A stretch of DNA of 64,000 nt from Thraustochytrium sp. TN22 (taxonomy: Eukaryota > Sar > Bigyra > Thraustochytrida > Thraustochytriidae). The stretch is taken from NCBI GenBank assembly GCA_013306675.1, contig JABLUY010000150.1, positions 8,631 through 72,630 of the forward strand, written 5' to 3'. A program made the position numbers and the translations under genes. The first letter of the stretch is position 1; each line of letters opens with the position of its first letter. Under the pieces are notes generated by a model. That model ran no database searches, was not told the origin of the DNA, and saw only the letters and a list, made by a program, of their open reading frames with translations. This document shows positions 56,761 through 64,000 of the stretch, piece by piece.

Positions 56761-58717
56761 TCACTGCGAGAGCAGCGGGGACCGCGTGAGCGAGCGCATC
56801 AGGCTAAAGAGCCCACCGCGGGTTTGCGACGGCGACGGCGACAGGGACGGCGATGCTGGTGCCAGCGCCAGCTCCGTCTCGTCCTCGTCGTCCTTGTGCT
56901 CGTCCTCTTCGCCCTGCATCGAGGTTTGCGACGGCGGTGGGGTGGGCGCCAGAGCCGTGGAGGTGTCGAGCGCAGCCTTCTTGGTCGGCGACTCGCCCGT
57001 TGCGTGCGACATCGCGTTCTCGCCCTCGTTCGTGATGTCGCGCAGAGCCCGTTTGACACGCGGCGGCGCCTGGTCCGTGAACTGGAAGAGAGCCTTCGAC
57101 TCCGTCGACGCCGTTGTTTTGGACGTCACGGTAATGGCCTCAGACGTGGGCTTGGTGGCCGCTACCGCTACCGCCAAAGCCGGAGACGCCGGGACCTCCT
57201 CGTCCTCCTTCGTGGGCATGACAGCAGTCGTGCTGGAGCTCTCGGAGGCCATGACCTTCTTACCGGTGGCGCTCGCAGGTCCGACGACGCGCCGGGTCGC
57301 AGAACCAGCTTCGCTTGCGACATTCACGTCCTCCTTTGGCTCGGCCTTCTCCTCCTGTTCGCCACGGCTATCATCGCCGACACCGTTGCTCTTGCGGTCG
57401 CCGCCATTGTCACTGGCATCTTCATTGTCGCCGTCGTCATTGTCGTCGTCGTCGTCATCGTCGTCGTCATCATCATCTTCACGATCGTCACCATTGTCAT
57501 CATCGTTGTCGTCGTCATCGTCGTTGCAGTCGTCGTCGTCGTCATCGTCGTCGTCATCTTCGTCATCGTCGTCGTTCCCCGCATGACTGTCATCCTTCTC
57601 CTCAGCAAAACCCCCCATCACGGCGGCGGATGCGTCCTTGGCAACGGTGTCTGCGTCGGGCCCGCTCTGGAGGTCGCCATCGATGTCGTTAACGTCGCTT
57701 TCGTCATCAGCGCTGTCATCCTCGGCTCCGGCGTCCTCAGCGCCAGCGTCCTGGTTGTTGCGCGCATTGAAATCATGCGCGACGTCCTCCGGACTTGGAG
57801 GAACGTGGGCAGGGTGCTCGCCTTGCGTCACGCCGCCATGCGCCACGTTGCCATCCTCAAAAGCACCTTGGTCAACGCTCTCCACGGCATGCTCCAGCCG
57901 CTTGTTGTCCTTGTTGTCCTCCTCGCAACCGCTGATCACGCCCTCCTCGTCCTCCTCGTCCTCCTCGTCCTCCTCGTCCTCCTCGTCCTCCTCGTCCTCC
58001 TCGTCCTCCTTTCCATCTTCCTCTGCGGCGCCTTCCTCCTCGTCTTCGCTCTCCTTGTGGTTCACCTCAAACATCTCATCGTCCTCGTCGAGGTCAGCTC
58101 TTCCGTGCCTGGCAGCCTGGGCCGCGTCGTGAGCGACGCGCGTCAAGAGTGTCTCCAGGCGCCGGACCGAGGTTTGAATGTCCTGGAGCTGCGCATCCTT
58201 GGCGCCACGGGCCAAGGTACGCTGTGCGCCAGCCACCGTGACCGCATTGATGAAGATGAAAGTCGCCGAGGCGCCGTTCTTGCGCGAAGGGTCGCCAAGA
58301 TCGATGCGGTCACCATGCGAGAGCGGCACCGAGCCTGCCTTGGGAAGCATCTCGTAGTTCAAAAACTGCGCGCGGTTTCAACAGAGTCAGTGGGCCTGGT
58401 CCAAGCGCAAAATCTCGAAAGGCGGCACAGCAACTTACGACGCCGTTCGTGGACGCGAGGTCGCTGAGCTGCCAGCACCGCTCCGCCTCGACGTATCTGA
58501 GCTCGGCGTGCTGGCGCGACACGCTGTCCTTCTTGAAGCTGTCGATCCGCCTGAACATGCACGCGCTCACGCGCGCCTTGAAGGGCCCGCGCCCGATGCG
58601 CACGCAGGTTTCGCCCGTCTCCCCCAGCACGATGCGCGCCGGCTGTGCGCGCGCCGCCCTGTGGAACACTGCCACCAGTTCCGCCCTCTCCGGCGCCGTC
58701 GCCGTCGCCGTCGCCAT
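56761..58717 (-). CDS. FHA-domain protein with very acidic body (two exons)
   Basis: 627 residues: exon 1 is 58717-58439 (93 codons), exon 2 is 58365-56761. Splicing joins LASTNGV to FLNYEMLPKAG, completing the FHA domain. Its phosphothreonine-pocket residues are visible: RIGRGP, SVSRQHAEL, STNGVFLN, GDRIDLGD. The rest is low complexity: EDEEDEED repeats (about residues 220-245), long Asp/Asn runs (about 350-400) and Ser/Thr-rich regions with TP and SP sites. FHA domains bind phospho-Thr in DNA repair, chromatin and signalling proteins. The acidic body could act as a histone or DNA mimic, which is inference. No catalytic domain is seen. Divergent from REEP. Confidence 0.88.
57420..58015. repeat. 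GTC/CTC codon runs encoding acidic tracts
   Basis: A GTC-rich run (about 57420-57580) and a (CTCGTC) run (about 57940-58015) on the plus strand read as Asp and Glu-Asp repeats in the FHA gene. Confidence 0.85.
58366..58438 (-). other. Spliceosomal intron in the FHA gene, 73 nt
   Basis: Minus strand: GTAAGTTG at the 5' end, CCGCGCGCAG at the 3' end, phase 0. CCACTGACTC in the middle is a possible branch region. The joined FHA word STNGVFLN confirms it. Confidence 0.93.
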
Positions 58718-59987
58718 GGCGCTCGCTCAAGTTTGCTCCCGACGATGCGGCCGCTCTCGCCTTCAGTTTTGGTTTTGGTTTTGCTTTTGCTTTTGCTTTT
58801 GCTTTTGCTTTTGCTTTTGAATTTGGGTTTGGGGCTTGACGCCTTTCCAAGGATTTGAAATCACGCTTGATCCCCGCGCGCGCGCCGGGCCTGCGCGGCG
58901 GCGGCGACGACGGCGACGGCGCGGGGCTGCAGCGACGCCTGCAGCGCGCCTGCGACGTCTCGCCGCGCCGCGTCGCGCGTAGCCGCGCGCGTCGCAGCCC
59001 CGCCGCGCGGCCGTCGAGGAGCGCGGCGTATTCAAACTCAAACTGTCGCGGTTCTCTGGCCACTGGAAACTTTTTCCGCTGCGCCACCCCCTGCATCACT
59101 GGCGCCATCCCCTCCCTGAAAGTTTGAAATAAGGCCAGTGGCATCGTGCGGGGCCGTCACTGGGTGCACATTGAGGGGAGAAGTGCGAGCCTCGCAAGCG
59201 TAGCTCGCCACGACAAAGTGGCGCTCCACTGAAGCGTCGCAGAGGAGGAACGCGCCAGTGGCAAGAAGACACGCCAGCCAGGTTCTGCTAACCTGCGATC
59301 AAGCTCGAGCAGGTCTCTCTCTCCGCCGCCGCCGCACTCCGCGCCCCTCCTCTCTCTCCTCGCGGCGCCGCCCGCGCCGCCCCTCCTCCCTCCTCCACGC
59401 TCGCCGCCAGGTCTCCGCGTCGCAGCGCCGCCGCGCGCTGGCGCTCGCCCGTCATTACCGCGCTCTTGGCTGGTTGACGATGGCAGGCACCTCGGCCATG
59501 CGCCGTCCGGGCCGCCGCGCCGCCTCGCCCCGCCCCGCCTCGCCCCGCTTCGCCTCGCCCCGCCTCGCCTCGCCTCGCTTTCCCTTCCCGGCGGCCGCGC
59601 TCGGGCGCGCGCGCGCGCCCGCCGCCCGCCCGGCGCGCGCGGTGGCGGGCTCCTTCAAGTTGAAGGTGGCGGGCACAGCGTGCACACCCTGGCTATAGCG
59701 TAGCTCAGCCACCACTCCGGAGTCAAACTCCACGAGAGTTGCAGATGCAGCGGCAAACTCCACGAGAGTTGCACTTGCGCTGCGCTGGCACTGGCAGCGA
59801 GCACGCGGACTCGACACGTGCTCGCCCGCCGCTCTCGGCGCCCGACAGGCAGCGGCAATACGGTACTCCGGCGTCGCTCGCGCGGGGCAGCGGGTCGTCG
59901 GCGGCGGCGGTGGGCGCTGGCGGCGGCGGCGGGGGCGGCTGCGCAGGGCCGGCTGGGCCGGGTCGGCGGCGGACGCGCGCGCGCGGC

Positions 59988-60019
<32 letters not shown>

Positions 60020-60129
60020 CGTCGCTCGGCTTCGGCTTCGGCTTCGCTCGGTCCCTCTCTCGCGCCGGCGGCGGCCCCACGCTCGAGGCGCGCGCTGGCG
60101 ACGCGGGCGGCGCGGTCGTCGCGCGCAGG
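58718..60129. other. Divergent spacer, FHA / REEP, rich in CACTGG words
   Basis: No supportable gene. A TTTTGC hexamer run at about 58768-58818; five CACTGG/CCAGTG words in about 200 bp (59060, 59097, 59134, 59155, 59254) plus one at 59789; CCTCGCCCCG runs near 59525-59580; a CTCCACGAGAGTTGCA tandem duplicate near 59728-59776; (CAGG)n at 59988-60020. Confidence 0.55.
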
Positions 60130-60840
60130 ATGAGTCTGGACGAGTACGAGGAGGACTTTGACGAGGAGCCGGATGAGTACGACCCGGCGTCGGTGAGCAA
60201 GCGGCACCATGCCAAGAAGGCGGCGGCGGCGGTGCGTGAGCCGTTCGAGATGCCGCAGCTGCCGACGAGCGAGGAGGTAATGGAGATGTGGCTGGACTTC
60301 ACGGACGCGTTCCTGCAGTCGATGCCGTCCAACAAGGAGATGCGCAAGCAGCGCAAGAAGGCGCGCAAGGCATACGGGCTCTTCCTCCAGGGGCTGGACG
60401 AGCAAGAGTGGATCGACCCGATCGAGGACATCACCTTTGTGCCGCGGCGCATGCTGCTGGGCGTCGCGGTGGGTATCATGACGATGCTTCTCGTGGCCAG
60501 CTTCTTCGTGCGCTTCATGGGCATCTTTGTGACGCGGCTCGTGGGCCTCGTGTACCCGGTCTACGCGTCCATCAAGGCGCTCATCTCCGAGGACAAGAAC
60601 GACGACACGCAGTGGCTCATGTACTGGGTCGTCTACGCGTCCTTTGCGCTCTTCGAGCAGGCTGCACTGGAGAAGAGCGAGGCGCCCCTGCCCATTTACT
60701 TCCTCATCAAGGTCGGTGTGCTGCTGCTCTGCCAGTTCGCCAACTTCAGCGAGTTCCTCTACAAGCTCACCGTTGCGCCCTTCTTCAAGGCGTACCGGAG
60801 GATCTTTCCCGCGGCTGAGCCTGTCGAGGTGGCAAAATGA
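60130..60840 (+). CDS. REEP: REEP/Yop1/HVA22 (TB2/DP1) ER-shaping protein
   Basis: 236 residues from ATG 60130. The acidic N-terminal tail (MSLDEYEEDFDEEPDEY) and an amphipathic region precede two hairpin-type hydrophobic blocks. The DP1 core reads LVGLVYPVYASIKALISED, then DDTQWLMYWVVYASFALFEQ and PIYFLIKVGVLLLCQF. These words are typical of REEP5/Yop1 reticulon-like proteins that curve ER tubules. A downstream fragment AYRRIFPAA is kept. The frame is open far upstream, but that leader is simple repeat. Convergent with the IQ-WW gene. Confidence 0.92.
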   Translation: MSLDEYEEDFDEEPDEYDPASVSKRHHAKKAAAAVREPFEMPQLPTSEEVMEMWLDFTDAFLQSMPSNKEMRKQRKKARKAYGLFLQGLDEQEWIDPIEDITFVPRRMLLGVAVGIMTMLLVASFFVRFMGIFVTRLVGLVYPVYASIKALISEDKNDDTQWLMYWVVYASFALFEQAALEKSEAPLPIYFLIKVGVLLLCQFANFSEFLYKLTVAPFFKAYRRIFPAAEPVEVAK

Positions 60841-61104
60841 ATGAACGAACGAACGAACAAACGAAGGGGGTTTGAAGGCGCCAAGAACGAGGGCGAGAGC
60901 GCATCGCGAGGGAACGCGTAGGCCCCTGGACAAGGAGAAGTAGCGAAACCGAGCGCTCTCACCTCGCCTCCACGTCCGGCGCCCGCGCGCCCCCACGCCT
61001 CTGTTGAGAACTACTGCCCCGCCATCTGTCCTTGTCGTCACCCATCGAATACTCACACACGTACACACAAACACATTATTTCGCTGCTGTTGTTCCTCAC
61101 CTGC

Positions 61105-64000
61105 TCACTCGAGCGTGCCGCCCTGCCAGTGCGCCGCCGCCTCGTCTTGGGCGTCGGCCGTGTGAAAGCGGTCCCAGGCCTGCGCCGCCATCGCCTGCGC
61201 CGACATGAGCTGGCCTTCCAGGACAAACTGGGCGAGCCACTGCATGAGCTCGACGTGCGCCGCGTCGCTCTGCAGTTGGTCTTCCGTCTGCGCCTCCAAG
61301 GCGGCGAGTTGTTGCACGGTCCCCAGCAGCTGCGGGTCCATCCCCACGTTGGCGCCCAGCACATCCAAGACGCGTTGTGCCGTGGTGTAGGAGAAGGGGT
61401 CGGCGTTGCGCTTGGCGATCTCTGCCTCCTCATCCAGGTCCTCGGGCCGGATATCGGTGAGCAGGCCAGCATCCTTGTACTCTTGCGCCACCTCTTCCCA
61501 TGAGTATGCCGTCTCGCCCGTCTCGGCATTCCACAGGTACGTCTCGCCTGTGTTCACGTCCATGAGCTCCTGCCACGGGGACCATGCAGAGACTTCGCTC
61601 AGCGCTATGGACTCGGTCACATCGCGCTGCGCGGCCTCCTCGTCCTCCTGCGCCGCAACGGAGGCCTTCGCCTCGGTCTCTGTGAGCGCCACGGCCGACG
61701 CCGGATGGTAGTAGTTGACCGCGCCGGCCTCATCGTAGTATGCGACCCAGCCACCGTCGTTGCTGTACGGCGCAGCCTGCTCAGCCTGGTTGCCCTCGGT
61801 GTAGACCTGCTCGGCCTGGTTGTCCTCGGCGTAGTCAAGCCCCGCTTGGGCATCTTTAGGCGGCCCCTGCTCGGCAAGGTCCTGCTGGGCCTGGAGCTCC
61901 TCGCCTGCAAGCTCGACGGCCAGTTCCTTGGGCGGAAGCGACCAGGCGGTCTCCTGGGTACGCAGATTGAAGTAGTATGTGTAGCCTGTCTCGGGATCGA
62001 GGAGCTCCTGCCATTCCGTGCCGAGATCCTTGTTGGAGCGGATGGAGCGCGAAGTGAGCTCCTCGTGAGTCTCCTGGAGCCACTGGGCGTCGAAGCCGGG
62101 CGGCTTGTCCCAGCGGGTCTCGCCCGTCTGCTCGTGCCAATAGTAGAGGTTGCCGTGCTCGTCGCGCAGCTCGGTCCACGCAAGTGCCGCGGCCGTGCGC
62201 ACCTTGGAAGAGCGCGCCGTAAGCGCTTGGGCGTCCTGGTGGCGCAGCCAGGCTTCGTCGAAGCCCTGGGGCTTCTCCCACTGCGCCTCCTGCGTCGTGG
62301 CGTTGTAATAGTACACGCGGCCCTCGTCGTCCTGGTACTCGGACCAGACGGCCTCGCGCCCGGTCTCGCGCAGGCACTTGGAGCGGGCCGTGTCGACGGT
62401 CTGCAGCGCGCTTGGGTCGAGCGCGCGCTGACGCTCGGCGGCCACAAAGTCGGGCGGCGGCTCCCAGCGGTACTCGTTGGTCTGTGCATGGTACCAGAAC
62501 GGGTAGCCGGTGGCCTCGTCGTAGAACTGCTGCCACGTGACGGCGGACTTGGCCTGCTGGATAACCTCGTGCAGCTTGCGCAGCATGTCGCGCTCGTGGC
62601 GCGCAGCATCGTCTCGCAGCACGCGAAAGGCCCACGGCGCTTGCGCGGAGGACTCCTGCGTGTACACATTAAAGTAGTACGGAGCGCCCGTGGTCTCGTC
62701 GAAGGCCTCCTGCCAGTGCGCGCCGCCTAGCACGTGGGCCACGCGCGCGCGGTAGGCGCGGTAGGCGGCCTGGATGCACTCTGCAGACTCGTCGCGCAGC
62801 TTGAGCTTGGCGCGGATGCGCGCAGGCCGCGTGCGGCGCACCTCAAATTCGAGGCCAGCCTCGCGCGGCTGCAGCTCCCGGACTGCATCCCGGTGCTGCT
62901 TCTCCATGCTGCGCACCTCGATGCGCATCGGATCGATCTCCTTGAACTGCGTCGCCTGGATGCGCGCGCGGAGCACCTCGATCTGGCCACGCAGCGCCTG
63001 TGCCAGGTACGAGGTGCGGTAGCGCTGCAGTGTGCCAGTAACGTTGGCGGAGTCGTACCACTTTGCGCGGTGCTTGGACACTTCGTCGAGCTCGAGCTCG
63101 AGATCTTCGACCTGGGTCTTCATCTTGGTCTGACGGTTCACCACGGCGTCCAGGCGGTCGCGCGCGGCCTCGAAGGCCTCGCGGAAGTGCCGTTCGCGGT
63201 TGCGCAGCGGCGCCAAGATCTCCTCGTGCTTGCGCAATTCCTCTAGCACCTCGCGCTCCTCGCGGCCCTTGTGGCCGCGAAAGACGCGCTGGATGAGGAC
63301 GGCCGCCTGCTCGCGGCGCGCCTGCTCAGCCTGGACGATCTTGAGGAACTCAAAGAGCTGCACAGCCTGGAAGCGGCGCCAAAACGTCTGCACAGTGCGT
63401 GCCGCCGTGCGTTCACGCTCAAGGAGCGTGGACAGGCTCTTCATGAGCGCCGCGATGTGGCGGCCGCGGTAGCCGCGCCAAGCACGCTGCACGACGACCA
63501 CGGCCTGCTGCCGCTCCTTCCACGCGCGCGTCTTGAGCGCAGCCTCGTACACGCGGCGTCCCAGCATGCCGCGGAAGACGCGCTGCATGGCCAGCGCGGA
63601 CCGCTGCTCCAGCTCGCGCCGCAGCTTGGCGGCGCGCAGCACGAGCAGTTCCTGGTACGCGACGCGACGCCTCCAGGCGGCCTGGAGCCGCATGGCAGCC
63701 ATCTTCTCCTTGAAGGCGCGCTCCGCCGCGGCGCGCTTCGCCTCGAGCAGCACGAGGTACGCAAGGTAGCCCTTGCGGCCTCGGAAGGTGCGTTGGATGC
63801 GAACCGCCATTTGCTCCTCGCGGTTGCGGGCCTCCACGGCGCGCATCGCCTGGAGCGCCAGGTCACGGCGGATGCGCGCCACGCGGCGGCGACCTTTCCA
63901 CCCGCGGAAGACGGCCTGGATGCGCAGCGCCGCCACGCTCTGGTTGGCCCGCAGCGCAAGAATGCGGCGGCGGGCCGCGGCGCGTCGGCGGCCTTGCACG
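61105..64000 (-). CDS. IQ-motif and WW-domain protein, N-terminus outside window
   Basis: 964 residues visible, running off the right edge. The first 260 residues carry at least seven IQ motifs (for example AALRIQAVFRGWKGRRRVAR, AVLIQRVFRGHKGR, VVVVQRAWRGYRGR), which bind calmodulin or myosin-type light chains. A coiled coil follows (about 270-390), then an eighth IQ-like AECIQAAYRAYRAR. The C-terminal half has five clear WW domains and two weaker ones (WQQFYDEATGYPFWYHAQTN; WTELRDEHGNLYYWHEQTGE; WQELLDPETGYTYYFNLRTQ), which bind Pro-rich partners. The order IQ array plus WW array is found in ciliary or cytoskeletal proteins of protists; the function is unproven. Confidence 0.88.
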   Translation of the reverse strand, partial: VQGRRRAAARRRILALRANQSVAALRIQAVFRGWKGRRRVARIRRDLALQAMRAVEARNREEQMAVRIQRTFRGRKGYLAYLVLLEAKRAAAERAFKEKMAAMRLQAAWRRRVAYQELLVLRAAKLRRELEQRSALAMQRVFRGMLGRRVYEAALKTRAWKERQQAVVVVQRAWRGYRGRHIAALMKSLSTLLERERTAARTVQTFWRRFQAVQLFEFLKIVQAEQARREQAAVLIQRVFRGHKGREEREVLEELRKHEEILAPLRNRERHFREAFEAARDRLDAVVNRQTKMKTQVEDLELELDEVSKHRAKWYDSANVTGTLQRYRTSYLAQALRGQIEVLRARIQATQFKEIDPMRIEVRSMEKQHRDAVRELQPREAGLEFEVRRTRPARIRAKLKLRDESAECIQAAYRAYRARVAHVLGGAHWQEAFDETTGAPYYFNVYTQESSAQAPWAFRVLRDDAARHERDMLRKLHEVIQQAKSAVTWQQFYDEATGYPFWYHAQTNEYRWEPPPDFVAAERQRALDPSALQTVDTARSKCLRETGREAVWSEYQDDEGRVYYYNATTQEAQWEKPQGFDEAWLRHQDAQALTARSSKVRTAAALAWTELRDEHGNLYYWHEQTGETRWDKPPGFDAQWLQETHEELTSRSIRSNKDLGTEWQELLDPETGYTYYFNLRTQETAWSLPPKELAVELAGEELQAQQDLAEQGPPKDAQAGLDYAEDNQAEQVYTEGNQAEQAAPYSNDGGWVAYYDEAGAVNYYHPASAVALTETEAKASVAAQEDEEAAQRDVTESIALSEVSAWSPWQELMDVNTGETYLWNAETGETAYSWEEVAQEYKDAGLLTDIRPEDLDEEAEIAKRNADPFSYTTAQRVLDVLGANVGMDPQLLGTVQQLAALEAQTEDQLQSDAAHVELMQWLAQFVLEGQLMSAQAMAAQAWDRFHTADAQDEAAAHWQGGTLE

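Noticed and set aside
56203-58467. 754-codon plus-strand frame with long Val/Ile runs that look like membrane segments
   Set aside because: The hydrophobic runs are the antisense of Asp/Glu codon repeats in the FHA gene.
59455-61074. 539-codon minus-strand frame over the REEP gene and its spacer
   Set aside because: Antisense to REEP and then simple repeats; no motif.

Overview
The window is nuclear DNA of a GC-rich, gene-dense protist with few, short introns. Nearly every gene is one long open frame. Four genes carry a short GT-AG intron (about 73-163 nt) that I could place because a family-conserved stretch runs across the junction. Transcription factors, Pol II and Pol III subunits, a ribosomal protein, an adaptor-complex sigma chain and N-glycosylation and splicing genes make it eukaryotic. 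A transition-fibre protein (FBF1-like) and an IQ/WW protein suggest a ciliated cell. A secreted EGF protein has the Cys spacing and beta-rich spacer of stramenopile mastigoneme-type proteins. My best guess is a stramenopile, possibly a thraustochytrid-like labyrinthulomycete; the lineage is inference, not proof.

Layout. 1-1485 (-): an interrupted TIR-like/TPR receptor-type gene running off the left edge. 2526-4607: TFIIE-beta (-) and RPB9 (+) head to head. 4709-7660 (-): FBF1-like coiled coil. 8766-11848 (+): tandem YeeE/YedE transporters, the second with a one-base frame break. 11969-13321 (-): type II membrane SGNH/PC-esterase-like protein. 13793-17812 (+): RBM22-type splicing factor, then ALG7. 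18196-21558 (-): 1120-residue orphan. 21559-25374: large gene-free, repeat-rich block. 25375-28475 (+): eL15, then a divergent protein kinase. 28758-34523 (-): CorA-type Mg channel with EF hand, tubulin-tyrosine-ligase-like enzyme, and a putative mitochondrial protein. 35518-39000 (+): SulP transporter with STAS and cyclic-nucleotide-binding-like domains. 39186-39510 (-): serine protease relic. 39994-41508 (-): trypsin-fold pseudoprotease. 42256-43272 (-): polytopic membrane protein. 44567-49677 (+): P5C reductase, TMEM256/DUF423, and a TTC39/IML2-like protein fused to a GOLD domain. 50229-50768 (-): AP-3 sigma, whose tail grades into a tandem repeat. 50769-53104: gene-free, with a hairpin- and G-run-rich block. 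53105-54145 (+): secreted EGF protein. 54368-56391 (-): RPC3/RPC82. 56761-58717 (-): FHA protein with a very acidic body. 60130-60840 (+): REEP/Yop1. 61105-64000 (-): IQ-WW protein, cut by the right edge.

There are no operons. The genes are mostly unrelated housekeeping functions, and divergent pairs share short 5' regions. The closest functional pairing is TFIIE-beta/RPB9, both Pol II machinery, with only about 245 bp between starts. I saw no mobile element, viral relic, CRISPR array, tRNA or rRNA. Gene-free stretches are rich in short tandem repeats and in recurrent words (CCACTGGC, CAACTTGAAG, GCTA runs) that may be promoter elements or simple-sequence drift.
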